DNA from: Fremontodendron californicum
Taxonomy: Eukaryota; Streptophyta; Magnoliopsida; Malvales; Malvaceae
DNA length: 64,000 nucleotides
Direction of reading: 5' to 3'
NCBI GenBank assembly: GCA_030761205.1
Contig: JAULJL010000015.1
Coordinates: 15,133,501 to 15,197,500, forward strand
Position 1 is the first letter of the stretch; each line of letters begins with the position of its first letter. Shown here in pieces: positions 1-12,222 of the stretch. The notes beneath the pieces were generated by a model. It did no database searches. It was not told the origin of the DNA and was given only the letters and a program-made list of their open reading frames with translations. A program made the translations under genes and the position numbers.

Positions 1-59
1 AATTCTTTTGTAAGCTATATCCTAACTTATATTACACATCAACGACTAAAAACATGCTG

Positions 60-260
60 CATGTATTTGCTAAAATCTATGTTATTCGGACTCGGGGTGA
101 GTGTCAGATAGGGGTATGTGTCCAACACAGATATGTTCGATTTTTTTAAAGTTTTTTTCATAATTTGGAGGATCATATACTCCTATACCCATGTCCAAAT
201 ATGTGTCAAACACAAGTGTCGAAAATGGATACTTTAGGGAAAATTAACACTCCGAGTAAC
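60..260. repeat. Dispersed repeat in intron of the PLC-like gene
   Basis: The stretch has internal near-repeats of the type tgtccaacacagatatg / tgtcaaacacaagtgtcg and a gactcgggg head. I recall this kind of low-complexity interspersed repeat from dicot introns and intergenic DNA. No coding potential is seen. The family is not identified. Confidence 0.35.
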
Positions 261-301
261 AAAGGCTAAAATTATTAATTTCTTGAATGAGAATTTGGCA
301 G

Positions 302-1360
302 ATGGGAATGGTGGAATGCAAGCAGGAAGTTGTCCTAACAGGGGAGAGTCATCAGCTCTAGATGACAAGAGAAAATCTTTGGTATTGGTAAATTACTTTC
401 ATTCAATGTCAAGCAAGTGGGAGACATGTAAGGACAATTCAGGAGATCTGATTAACATGCTTCACACTTGCTATGCTGCTGCTGGTGACCGTTGGGCTAA
501 CTTTGTTGCAGTTGATTATTACAAGGTTTTTTTTTTTTTTTTTTTTAACTCTCTAAATATACTTCTTTCTTGTTGATTAAGGTTTACTTTGAATGACAAG
601 GATGTTCAAAACCTGAATATATATATATATATATATTCTTGGTTTGGTTTGGTTTGCATAGAGGAGTGAAGGAGGAGGATCATTCCAAGCTGTTGACACT
701 TTGAATGGGAAGCTGTTATGTGGATGTGATGATATCCATGCATGTGTGGTAAGTCAAAATTACATTGCAAATAATGTCATAATTAAATATAGTTCATAGC
801 TTTATGTATCTTATTAACATTAATCATTTTTTATATTTAAATTCAATTATTTACACTTTTATAAATTGAAACATCTCTTCTTTTTCAAAAAAATGAAAAA
901 TGATTGTAATTTCTATAGATACATATAATTTTATCAAAAACAAAAATGAAAATTGTCACAAGTTTGATGCTCATCTCATTTTTGAAAAAGAATGGATTGA
1001 AAGTAAAATGTTGGCAAAATTTTTGTCAGATGCAATCTAAAAATAGGGGAAGGGGTTACAGGTGTAGGTATTCGAATCCCAAATTTATTAGATACTATCT
1101 CTTAAGAGTAACTATATGAACCAAATGAGCTAAATCCGGATTCCATCATGATCAGTTTTGATTTCATCAAATTCTATTCTCTTAGAATTTTAGGTTTCAG
1201 CTACTTTGGATCCTAGGCACAAGAGTAGCAGCCTATACAATAAAGAAAAGAATAAAGAAAGGTTACTCAGTCATACAGTCTCTACTCTCTAACAAATAAA
1301 AATGCTGTGTTTCTTTTCTCACTGCAGCCTGGATCAACTTCAGGGGCCTGCACACCGTAA
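302..1360 (+). CDS. PLC-like phosphodiesterase (PI-PLC X domain protein), last three exons, partial
   Basis: Three exons in one open phase can be read: 302-525, 662-748 and 1328-1360, with GT/AG borders (gt at 526 and 749, ag at 660-661 and 1326-1327) and a stop at 1358-1360. The protein contains GGMQAGSCPNR, LVLVNYF, CYAAAGDRWANFVAVDYYKR, GGGSFQAVDTLNGKLLCGC and ends PGSTSGACTP. From memory these match the C-terminal part of the plant PLC-like phosphodiesterase family (Arabidopsis At5g67130-type), secreted or membrane-anchored proteins with an X-domain TIM-barrel fold whose substrate is poorly known. The catalytic N-terminal half must lie left of the window. The acceptor at 300-301 (phase 1) is my choice because residues upstream stop resembling the family. 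The coding parts show no stop, so the gene may be functional. Confidence 0.75.
617..636. repeat. (AT)n microsatellite in intron
   Basis: About ten uninterrupted AT units lie in the intron between the second- and third-last exons of the PLC-like gene. A poly-T run of about 20 bases also begins just after the donor at 526. Confidence 0.9.
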
Positions 1361-2639
1361 TATGAATTCCAGGCAGAGGACATGGTTGCAGACTACATCA
1401 AAATTTTCTGCAGCAGGTGTTTTTAGCAATAAATTCACTCTTATCCAAAGAGTACTAATTGTAGACATATACATGCATGATATTATAACATATATGCTGA
1501 GTTCCATGTACTTAATAAAATCTCTTGCCATTCTTATCTACACTAGGGATTATTTTGTAGTTTGAGGAAGAGTAGAGTGTTTCCCTAAGGAAGTCAGTAC
1601 TGTATTGATGGATGTATCGTTTTTGTTTTGATATTAATGCATATTAATATCGGTGTATTTCGATATATCATTTTGAGTTTATTGATATTTTTTAAATATT
1701 TTTTCATATATAAAGCTCATTTCAAGTTCTCTAATAAAATATATATTATATATGGATGTAAATATACTTCTATTACATACATCCATATATTATATGCAAA
1801 TATAAATTTTCAAAATAATAAATATTTAATATCCAAAATTTTTAAACAACAAATTAAGAAAATAAATATTAAAATATTAAAAAATATAGTAAATTATTAT
1901 TAACCAGGTTCAATAGTCTAATTTAATAAACATATTTTATTTTTTAATAAAATTATGAAAAATAAAAATGATGAGAGAAAAACATTAAAAATATTAAAAG
2001 AATTGAATAAGTGAAAGATTTAAAAAAAAAAAAATCTTGTACTGATCGGTACGAACAATTAAAAATTAATAAGATCGGTATAAAAATCGAAATGATACAA
2101 TACTGATACTATACTAATTTTCTTTAAAACTGATATAAACCGACTGATAACCATACTATACCAATTTGCCTGATCTCGCAACTACATGTATCATAAAAGA
2201 AAGAAAATTTAAACCCAACCTTGTTAATCTTTATATATACGTCTATACATCAAAATTAACCTTTAAGACTCGACTTAGAAGTAAAAAAAAAAAAAAAAAC
2301 TAAAATGAATGTTCTTCTTAAAGGCTAGAAGGCCCATAAAAGCTTTGGTGGACAGAATGAAGGCCTGGCCTCTATCATCTCTCTTAAATGAGACATAATT
2401 TTGGTCCATTGGGCTCCATACAAATCCAGATTAATCAATCAATTTTTTCATTTTTTTTGTTGTTGTTGTTAACAAAGACAATTCAAAAGGATTTCGCTAA
2501 AAAGTATTAAATATTAATTAATATATATTTATAATAATAATATTATATTAAATATTTAAATATAGTATATCAAAATTTTATTCATCATTTTTAAATATTG
2601 ATAAAAATATTACTATATATAGTAACCTTAAAAAGTGAC
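1361..2639. other. 3' flank and AT-rich intergenic DNA, no gene seen
   Basis: The first ~250 bases are probably the 3' UTR of the PLC-like gene. The rest is very AT-rich, with A/T homopolymers and short palindromes such as the one around 1735-1800. The small open frames (for example 1628-1903) are composition artefacts with biased Ile/Lys/Asn/Tyr content. Confidence 0.6.
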
Positions 2640-5032
2640 TGTAGTCACCTAATTTTGTTGGGGTCAAGCCTCGAGTCTCACCTGAGACACATCTTAAATC
2701 GAGTCAATCCCGAGTCAAATTTTGAGAATAATTCATGTGAGACATTTGATATTTAAATGAGTACCAATTCTTGTTACAGTCCACTTGTTCGGTGATCTAA
2801 TTTCGTTAATCCAATTCAACTATTCGAGTCATGCACGATTTGCTAAATTCAATTCGAATTAATAATCGAACTTGATTGTTTCTCATGTTCAAATATCGAA
2901 TTGTTTTTTATGTTCAAATGTTGCAAATTGGTTTCATTTGGTTTCATTATACTATTCGAAATGGGTTTAAGTTAAATTGGTTTTAAATTTAAATTGAACT
3001 TGATTAAATTAGACTTTGGGCTTGATAATCATTTGGGCTTTAACTTTATTTGGGCCTTTTTGGCCTTCGACAATTTTGAGGCCCAAGCGTTGGGCCAAGC
3101 ACTGGGCCTGCTCAGAAGGCCACCTAGGTCAGCCAACAAGCTTGGTGGCCGCCCCCTCTGCACAGCTTTTGCCTACACTGCCAGGTTGATTCAACCTTAA
3201 CTACACTCCACCCCTACGAGACACCCTAAATCCTAGCAGATAACCATCTCCTCAAACACAACCACCATTTTGGCCACCAGTCACCCACATAAGTTCTCAA
3301 AATCCAAAAGTAACCAAAGAGCAATCTGGTTTGAAATTCATATGGCTCACAATCAGAACAGGAAAATCAACAAAAAAATGAGAAGACCAACAAAAAAAAT
3401 CCTATAAGGCCGAAACCCTCACTAAATCGAGAACCACTTCCTTCACCACTAACCCGCAACATCATCAGTCACCACACCATCACACACAAACCCACAACCA
3501 CACCATCATACGCAAACATACACAGCAAGCAAGAACCAAAAAAGTCACAAATACAAAGATGGGGTTTCGGGTTTCTTAAGATTAATGGAGTTTGAGAGTT
3601 TTTTTGGTAATCCGAACGGTGAGGAGGGAGGGGATGGTGTAAGGAAGCCTCGGTTGGATTTTGATGACCATCCAACGACGAATTCGGGAGATCAGAGGGA
3701 AATTAGGCCGTATCTTTGGCTGTAGATTTGGGCTTTTTGGGATATTTTAAGGGAAATCGAAGCCGTTGGATTGAAAGATGGGGTTGAGAAGAGCTTTCTG
3801 GTAAGTTTTGGGGTTGATCGGCCATCGCCGACGACGTAGACGGCCGACACGACCAACCACTACCGAAAACTAGGTAACTGGGCCGGTTTTTAGAGAGGCT
3901 AGAGAGAGAGAAAGGAATAAAATGAATAAAAAAAGGTTTTTTGGGTTTGTGTAGCAGATACCAAACGACGCCGTTTGACTTGAGTATGATTTTACTTATT
4001 TGTTTATGTATTTATTTATTGATTTATTTTAAGCATGCATTTTTATTTGTTTGTTTTTAATAGATAAGTGATTTTAAAATGTGTGAAAATAATGAATAAA
4101 ATTTTAGAAAATTTATTGTTACTTCTTTGTTAAATAAAAAAGAGATATGATGTGATCTCGTGAAATGATTTCAATACTTCCGTCAAGTTGCTGGGGAGGT
4201 TCCTATGGTTTTCTCATGAAATAACTTATTAAATTATGTTATTCTCTTTTTTACGAAATAACGCGAGTATTAAGGCGCGAAAGAATAATTTCCTAAATTC
4301 TGTCAAGTTGTTGGGGAATCTAGGAAATTATCCAACGCAAGTAATTTTCGTGGTATTGCCAAATAATAATAATAAAATAATGGTTAATTAAAAAAATGAA
4401 AACTTGTTTATTTACATTGTTGTATTTATCATTTGTACATATTCATCTTTGGCATTATATTGTTTAAGGTTACATTTTTAAAATAAAATAAGGCAATATT
4501 CTCGAACGGTAATAATTCTTGAGTCTTCGCCAGGTTGTTGGGGAGCATTCAACAATTGTTCATCGTAAAGGATATCCTTTTATGAGCGAAATGGAAATTT
4601 TTATTGGGAAAATATTCATATATTCCTCCAAGTTGTTGGGAACTATAGGAAATATTGTTGTGACAAAAATTCATTTCATTCAAAATAAATTAGTTTATTT
4701 TTCAATTAATTTTGAAATTTTATTAAGGGAATTATTTTGAACATCAAAATTAAGTTTATTGTTTCAAGGTTAAATATAATACATGATTAAATGGTACATT
4801 TTTTTTGAACAGGCGTCGTGGGGGTGTTAATACCTTCCCTACGCGTAACCTTACTTTTTAACCCAATTTTGCTTTCGCAAACCAAAAATATCTTTTTAAT
4901 AAATTTTAATTAATTTTAAAATTTTATTAAAATGATAAGATTTCATAAGTGGCCAATCTCACCTAATCAGAAAAGGTTGGTGGCGACTCTTTATTTTTAA
5001 AATTGTCTAGCGATCGAAAAATCGTTATGACA
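2640..5032 (+). repeat. Left (5') LTR of element A
   Basis: The span is 2393 bp with TG...CA ends. The start TGTAGTCACCTAATTTTG closely resembles the start of the element C LTR. The terminal ~250 bp (hallmarks around 4812, GTCGTGGGGGTG, and 4965-4990, the PBS-like block) is shared with C and D. The segment 3980-5032 is the part matched by the right copy. A central stretch near 3830-3900 has GC-rich motifs like those in the D LTR. Confidence 0.75.
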
Positions 5033-5035
5033 GCT

Positions 5036-5050
5036 TGGCGACTCCGTTGG
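5036..5050 (+). other. Primer-binding site of element A
   Basis: TGGCGACTCCGTTGG begins 3 nt after the LTR end. The start TGG pairs with a tRNA CCA end. The same block is found after the LTR in C and D with small differences. I associate it with arginine tRNA as used by Tat/Ogre elements, from memory. Confidence 0.7.
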
Positions 5051-5252
5051 AAACATTTGAGAGTCAAGCCATTAATTAATCATTTGTTATTTCAAATCTT
5101 GGATTAGTGATTTTAATCAGTATTTAATTATAATTCATTCTTTTTAAAATAATTTTTTTTTTTTTGAAAAATTTGATTTTTGAATAAATACATTTGCATT
5201 CATGTCGTTCTCTCTTTTATGTCATTTTTATTATCTGTTTTAATAAATTGTC

Positions 5253-5770
5253 GGGGGCATTTAGAATAAGGGTTGTAGAATAGGTGGGGAAATGTTTGCT
5301 TCTCCCTCATCACACACCACACTCGCATTTGCATAACATGAAGCCCTTAGACTCGGGTTTTCGTCCTTTTAGGTGGAAATAAAGTAACTACGCTATCGTG
5401 AGGTGATAACCTCCGCATGTGCTAGCGAAACACTTCCGAAGTAATAAAGTACCTACGCTTTCGTGAGGCGATAACATCCACATAAGCTTGGGAAATATAC
5501 TATACAGATTGAACCCTTTCCTTTGGATCGGGATACCTTACTAGCCTTCGCAGGCGACAATGAGGAACAATTTGGGGCCTTTAGAACCTAATTTAACCTC
5601 ATATAGTGAACCAAGGCGAAGCCATGCCGAATTTTCGTTCGATACACCGAAGTTAAGAACACACAAAGGAACCTCCTGACTCTTTGCCTTCATTTTATGA
5701 ACCGTGGAGTGTGTAAGATTGAATGTATGTTTGAGTGCCAACAGGGGCATCGTCGTGCCCGATACATTTT
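5253..5770 (+). other. Conserved untranslated leader of element A
   Basis: The block starts with gggcatttagaataagg and includes the tandem module 5385-5445 / 5446-5510 (GTAACTACGCTATCGTGAGG, repeated with changes). It also contains the string CCTTACTAGCCTTCGC at about 5536. Elements C (28392-28955) and D (41425-41975, minus) carry the same blocks in the same order. There is no shared open reading frame, so it looks like conserved non-coding RNA sequence such as a packaging or dimerisation region (inference). Confidence 0.65.
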
Positions 5771-6152
5771 GAAGCCTTTTCAAAAAGAAAAACCTCTATT
5801 TTAAGAGTATATTTTCTTTTTCAACCGAATCCAACCTTTTTGCGAGGAAGATTTTTTCTGAAAATAAAACATTTTGCAATAAAAAATCATTCTTTGATCT
5901 TTGTACAGTATGTCCATGCTAACTTGTTTTGTTTTCTTTATATGCATCATGCTAACATCGTGTTACATCCATACATGCACGCATTCATTCATGAGCATAC
6001 ATGCAATAAATTTGGGGGTAAATAAGATTCTGTTTGGCTTTGAGAGTATTTTAAGGAAAATTCACTTTTGGAATAAAAGGTACAAGATTTAAAAGCCGAC
6101 AGGAAACATCTGATCACTCACTTGACACCAATACATGCTCGCAGATAAAGCC

Positions 6153-7905
6153 ATGGAAAGTGAACAAGTAGCACAAATTGAACAAGTGGAAAGAGTGCAA
6201 AGAGAATCAACAATTGACCAGATCTCAGCAAGAAGTACAAGAATAGATAACAAAATCTCAAGAGGAGTCACGTGAGCAAATGACCAAGATGATTGAAATG
6301 GTGATGAGCTTGACCCGAGGAAAATAGTTTGTTAAAGGATCAATCATAAAGGGAGAACCTCGACCTTGGGCAAACAACAACAAAGATCCGGTTTACCCAC
6401 TAGGGTCCACTCTTCCCCAAGCTCAAAAATGCATATTTGCAAGGGGTATCACCTACGGGAGGACAACCTTATGCTTACTTCGGCATGCCCGCTCCCACTG
6501 GTCAACATGGCCAAGGACAATAGGATTGAACTCTATAGTTCATCCTTCAGACCCGGGTATTGTTCCAAACCTAGATGATTCGATAGAATAAGAAAAGCTG
6601 AAGAAATGTGTGGCAAAGCAAGTGGACGAAAAGAAGCTGCAACAGAATTACAAGATATTGGAAGAGAGACTTAGAGCTATAGAAGGAATGGACACATTTT
6701 TTAATTGTGATGCAAATGAGCTCAGTTTGGCTCAAGATTTGGTATTACCCCCAAAATTCAAGGTCCCTGAATTTGAAAAATATGATGGATCAAAATGCCC
6801 ATCGATCCACATTACTATGTTTGGCGAAAAATGGCTGGCCACACCAACAACGAGAAATTGCTAATTCACTGCTTCCAAGACATAATAAGGTCAGCTGCGA
6901 GATAGTACAATCAGTTGGATCGAGGTTGTATCCGTTCTTAGAAAGATCTGGAAAAAGCTTTCAAGACTCAATACAAGCATATGACCGACATGCCACCAAA
7001 TAGGTTAAAGCGGCAGAATATGGAAAAGAAGCATTTAAAAGTTTCAAGGAATATGCCCAACGATGGAGGGATCTGGCAGTACAGGTGCAACCACCACTCA
7101 CTATAAAGAAAACACCGTATTGTTTATCAGTACACTATCGACACCTTATTATGACAAACTGGTTGGTAGCGCCACAATTGTTTTTGCTGATATGGTTATT
7201 TCTGGTGAGATGATTGAAAGTGCCATAAAAAATACGAAAATCAATGCGAGAGATACTACTGCTCCCAAGAAAGAAAGGATAGCCAAGGAGAAAGAAGGAG
7301 AAGCACAACCCATTAGTTTTGAAGATCGAGTGTCTGAGAATCATGCTCCGTACCAACCATATCCCGCATACCACCCTTGCTATCCAGCTATGAACAACAT
7401 TTCCCATAATCCGTATCCTCATCAACCATTTCCTAAACCAATCTACCCTGCAAATTTCCAACCATAAATGAATGCCATTGTTTCTGCACCCACTTTTGTG
7501 CCTATTCCTCACCCAATGAACCGACCAAGTAAGCTCGAAAACAATCAAAGAAAACTTAAAACTATCTGAGAAAGAGATCAGTTTAGTCCACTTCCCTATT
7601 CATACACTTAATTGTTACCTCAACTTGTTGAAGACCAGCTTCTCACCAAAATCCTAGTGGTACCTCTTCAACCTCTATATTCGGATTGGTATGATGAGAA
7701 CACATATTGTGATTATCATTGTGGGATTTAAGGGCATTCCACTAAAACAAGTCTGTCGCTAAAACGCAAAGTGCAAGCACTCATATAGGCTGGAAAGTTA
7801 GAGTTTGAAAATAAACAAGAGTCGAATGTCAAGAAGGACCTAGTGCCTATTCATGGTGAGGCAAGCGTGAATATTGACAGGGGAAAGGAAGTGATGCAAG
7901 GTTAA
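6153..7905 (+). pseudogene. Decayed gag of element A
   Basis: Starts at ATG 6153 (MESEQVAQIEQVERVQRES), homologous to the gag starts of C and D. Recognisable pieces follow in several frames: 6610-6864 (KFKVPEFEKYDGSKCPSIHI), 7063-7467 (TLSTPYYDKLVGSA...SGEMIESAIKN) and a C-terminal CDYH...GHST piece near 7710-7740. Many frameshifts and stops interrupt it, and the last cysteine of the zinc-binding motif is gone. Gag builds the virus-like particle in the cytoplasm. This copy cannot make a full protein and dates the element as old. A splice-like tgctcgcag lies just before the ATG. Confidence 0.8.
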
Positions 7906-9761
7906 CTGGACCATCAAGGAATAGTTGGACTAAGGAAAAATATGTCGGCCAAGGGAAATTTTTAGATGTTTGTAGTTTGTTTTGATAGCATTCATGAGAA
8001 TGAGAACTCTTGTCTTTCCTAAACATTTACATGAAACGAATCAACTTCAAATTTCAAGCATTTTCGTGCCATGTTTCATTTATTTAAAAGCATGAAAGGT
8101 TTTTGAGAATAAGACAACACATAATGGGTTCCCCCAAGTGCAAAAAAAAAAAAGTTTTCAAAACAAAGATGATAAAGGGCTTTGAAAAAAATTGATGACC
8201 AATCTGAGTTTCATATGGAAAATTCTTTTAAAGATCAGACAAACATGATACTCTTTCAAAGAATCTAGATTTTGGTAATTTAATAAGTGTCAAGATTGTA
8301 CTATAGTTTCCAATATACCAAAACCATCCAAATTCTTTGAAATGGCCAAAAAATGCAAATGCCCTGATCGTTCTCCAAGGTTACCCTTTGACTTACTTTT
8401 TGAGTGCAAAGAAAAGACAAAGCTATCCAAAGTCAAATTCATTCCCTTTTCCTCTCGCTTGGACAAAACTCAACTCTTCCAACATAAATCATAGGGGTTC
8501 AAATTTGAGATATTTCATAACAATAATTTCCCTTTCACATGAACCCCTATTTATGTGGCAAATTAAAATGGGGGTATCATTTGTAAATATAGTGGTAAAT
8601 GTCGATTATCAGAGATAATTAAGGCATGCAAAAAAAAAAGAAAAAAAGAAAATTGAGTGTGACATTGTGCATATGAGATCTTGATGATGATTCTGAAAAG
8701 AAAAGAGAAATTTTCAATCAATTTCTCAAGGAATGACTCTTTGATTTAGGTGATCGTGCTTGGATGATAAGTGGCCATCTTTCATTGCCCTTTTACAAAT
8801 ATTGAAAATTATCCCCTTGCTACCCCTTTGAGCCTAATGAATCTTTTTCCAAATAAACCCTGATCAGGGATCACACCCCGTACTGGGGCAAATAGAATGA
8901 GAAATCTTTTCAAAAATTATGAATTGTTAAGTCCTATTACAAAGACAAGGAGAGAATGCCTTACTTCGAAGGACAAATTTTGATAAGCATGGTATCAAAA
9001 AGTTTTGAAAAATGAAGATGTGGAAGGCAAAAAAAAAAAAAGAGAAGCAAAGAATAAAAAATGAATAGTGATGAACTGTCAAAATGAAAAAAAGGGAATT
9101 TTCTCACAATAAAGTGATCCTTGGTCTGATCATCCTCAAACACATATTTTGGGCTTACACACCCTTTCTTTCATAGCCTTAAACCCTGGACTATGTTACA
9201 TACCTCGAAAGTCCACTTTGATCAAACATAGTTATTTAAATTGGAGAGTCTATACCTTAAGGAATGTTCATATACCTAAGGCTTCAATCGCTTTCTCTTT
9301 GCCAAAATATACTTTTGAGTTACTACGCACACATTTGATGAAATCTTAACTTCTCAAATGCATGATGGAACAATCAACAAAAAAAAAAGAAAGCATAGAA
9401 AAGAAATGTGAGGCTCTAGGTTGAAAACCCGAAAGAAGGGCGGTCTAGAGCGAAAAAGAAAAATTTGAAAGCCACCCATGGTGCCACTAATGAGCATGCA
9501 AGACTGTCAACTATATTCGAAACTTGAAATTTGTGAGGGAGTCAACGTTGAAATTTTTAAAACATTTTTATTTTTCAAAATGTCCTTTCGAAATCCTCAG
9601 TCTGTCAAGGTCGATCTTGACACTTGTTTAAATACTGCTGTTTGGAGACAAGAAAGAGTGTCTGATTTGTTTGCACTTCAAAATGAGTTTTTTTTCTTTC
9701 ATAAAGTTGATTTTCATGAAATTCATGTTTTCAAAGCTTAACGAGCCCAGATGAAGGGGCA
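7906..9761 (+). other. Non-coding 3' internal region of element A
   Basis: No homology to pol is visible. Segments match the region after gag in C and D. For example, gtgatccttggtctgatcat followed by cctcaaacacatattttggg at 9114-9150 corresponds to 45476-45515 in C and, inverted, to about 37650-37700 in D. Simple A-rich runs are frequent. It is cut off at 9762 by the chromovirus. Confidence 0.6.
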
Positions 9762-10272
9762 TGTATCACGGACTCCGAACTTTAGCCTTACGAACCGTGC
9801 GGCCTTAGGTTGAAAGTCGCTTCCTTGAATACCTAAGTCAGCCTGTTAACACTCAAGAAAGGCACTGATAACTAAAAGTTACTAAGGCTAAATAGAAAAA
9901 CTGAACAAGAGAGAGTAGAGAAAATTGCTCTTGTATATTATTCAAATGAGTTGAATGATACAAATAAGGCTAGGGGAGGTCTATATTTATAGTTGAGTCC
10001 CCCTTACACCAACGGTTCTAATCTTTACAAATGAATGGATAAGATTACATTATCTAAAGGCCTAAAGAACTAGATAAGTTGAAACTGTTGGGCAATAACT
10101 ATCTTTTACTGCTTCTAGAACCTTCAGGTAAAATCTATCTTCCAAGGCCTTCTAGAATGCTCTAAGGATTGGGCCTATTCTGGTGGGTCAAGATGCTCCC
10201 TGTAACTTATGTAATGGGCCTGGACCTGCTGTGTGCGTAATTGACCCGAGCGGGCTTGTGTGGGCTGATACA
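9762..10272 (-). repeat. 3' LTR of the chromovirus
   Basis: 511 bp. On the minus strand it begins TGTATCAGCCCAC and ends CCGTGATACA, with matching TG/CA ends. It is directly preceded by a polypurine tract. Its short length fits a Reina-type or similar chromovirus (inference). Confidence 0.7.
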
Positions 10273-10285
10273 TTCTCCCCCATCT
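10273..10285 (-). other. Polypurine tract of the chromovirus
   Basis: Minus-strand GATGGGGGAGAA ends 1-2 nt before the LTR start and is the expected plus-strand primer site. It sets the LTR boundary at 10272. Confidence 0.65.
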
Positions 10286-11683
10286 ATTCTAACGACGCCC
10301 TCGTCACGTCCTCTGCATGGAACTGCTCAATCTTATCCGAGAATTGCCACAATGCCTTAGCTGGTTCCCAACTTGCCTCACTATCGGGTAGTCCCTTCCA
10401 TCGGACAAAGTACTCATGCCTTGGCCTGTAATTCTTTCGCGATACCACTCGATCTGCAAGTATACATTGTATATCTCTGTCGTAGGAAGACTTCACTCCT
10501 ACTGGTGCGCATTGAGACTCGTCCCGCGTAGGATCCCCCAGATCTACCTAAAAAGGCTTAAGCATACTGACATAAAAAATGGGGTGTACCTTAAGTTTCG
10601 CTGGCAACTCAAGTTTTGTAAGCCACCTTACCTACCCGTTTCAGAACTCTGAAAGGTCCCTCGTATCTTCGCACAAGCCCCTTGTGCATGCCTGGGTGAT
10701 GCAACACCAAGTGTAATTTGACAAGGAATAATCTCCAACTGAAACTGCACATCGCTGCGTTTCCGATCTGTCCACTTTTTGGTGCGCTTTCCTACCTTGT
10801 GTAGACAAGCCCTGGCTAAGTCAGTCTGCTCCTGCCAGGCCTTAGCAAACCTGTAAGCTGCTGGATTTGGTCCTGTGCAGCCTGTTGCAACAGCACTGGG
10901 TGTAAGTGGCTACTGCCCGATCACTATCTCGAACAGACTCTGGTTTGTAGCCTCACTCTGCTGCAAGTTGTATGAAAACTGTGTCTCATCCAACAGCTTT
11001 GGCCAGTCTCGCTGTGTTGCACTCACATAGTGCCTGAGATATACCTCTAGTAAAGCATTCACTCTCTCGGTCTGCCCATCTGTTTGAGGATGCATACTGG
11101 TGAAAAAGTTTAAGTCTGACCCCAATAGCTTGAACAACTCAGTCCAGAACTGTCCCGTGAATCGCCCGTCCCGATCACTAACAATGGTTTATGGTACTCC
11201 CTAGTACTTCACCATATTCTTCAGGAACAATCGAGCTGTTTCCTCCGCTGAGCACTCCTTGGTTGTTGGAATGAAAGTCCCATATTTGGAAAACCTGTCC
11301 ACCACTACCATGATGCTCCCAAATCCATCCGCCTTGGGCAAACCTATAATAAAATCCATGAAGACGCTCTCCCATGGGCGCTTCGGTATGGACAATGGAT
11401 GCAAAAGTCCGACTGGTGTTTTCAGCTCCACCTTGTCTTGTTGGCACACCAGACAAGTTTTCACATAGGCCTCAACATCATCGCCCATGTGTGGCCAATA
11501 GTAACGGTCCTCCAAAAGTGCTAAGGTACGGTGCATACCTGGATGGCCAGCCCATCTCGAATCATGACAATCCTGCATAATCTCCTTGCGCAACTTCCCA
11601 TACTGAGGCACATAAAGGCGGTGTCCCTTGGTGTAGAGTATCTCCCTCGAACCAAAATCGTCTAGTCTTTCCCTTTTTGGCAT
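10284..11683 (-). pseudogene. Integrase with C-terminal chromodomain, broken
   Basis: Three open pieces on the minus strand make up the integrase. 11201-11683 carries the zinc-binding part (HPGMH...CLVCQ), then the start of the catalytic core (FMDFIIGLPKADGFGSI, VVDRFSKY). 10910-11137 continues the core (MHPQTDGQTERVN, including the late Glu region). 10284-10496 is a chromodomain (YFVRWKGLPDSEASWEP). Stops and frameshifts separate them. Integrase inserts cDNA into the genome, and the chromodomain is known in chromoviruses to bias insertion toward heterochromatin. The protein cannot be made intact here. Confidence 0.85.
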
Positions 11684-12222
11684 TTTCCATTATGGTATTG
11701 GCTGTGGGATCATGGGGCAACCTTCCTTAATGCGCACCAGCAGTGAACCTTCAGGGTGACTAATGGCTGCAGGATCAATCTTTCGACTTAGTGCATTAGC
11801 CACTGCATTGGTTTTCCCTGGCTTGTACTCCATGCTGAAATCAAACTATGCTAGAAAAACCTGCCAACAAGCCTGTTTGGGAGACAACTTGTTCTGGGTT
11901 AGAAAATAACTGTTTGCAACATTATCAGTAAACACAACGAACCTGGACCCCAACAGGTAATGCCTCCATGTGTGCAAGCAATGCACCACTGCTGTGTTAT
12001 TTCTTTCTCCTGGACCGTGTACTGTCGCTCAGTCTCATTGAGCTTTCGACTCTCGAACACCCCTAGATGTCCATCTTGCATTAGTACTCTTCCAATCGCA
12101 AAGTCTGATGCATCAATATGAACTTCATACTATTTAGTTTGATCCGGTAAGGCAAGTACGGGCTCCTCTGTCACTACACGCTTCAACTGATCAAAGGCCT
12201 GTTGGTACCCTGGACTCCAGTC
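11684..12222 (-). pseudogene. RNase H region of chromovirus pol, broken
   Basis: Minus-strand translation in mixed frames gives VFESRKLNETERQYTVQEKE, a typical start of the Ty3/gypsy RNase H domain, then FTDN- and EYKPGK-like pieces further on. At least two stops or shifts break it. It lies directly between the RT and the integrase, as in gypsy pol. Confidence 0.7.

Noticed and set aside
1628..1903. 91-codon plus-strand frame after the PLC-like gene
   Set aside because: Ile/Asn/Lys/Tyr-rich from AT-rich DNA, without similarity or context.
7135..7548. 137-codon minus-strand frame
   Set aside because: Shadow of the gag pseudogene on the plus strand, which has clear gag homology.
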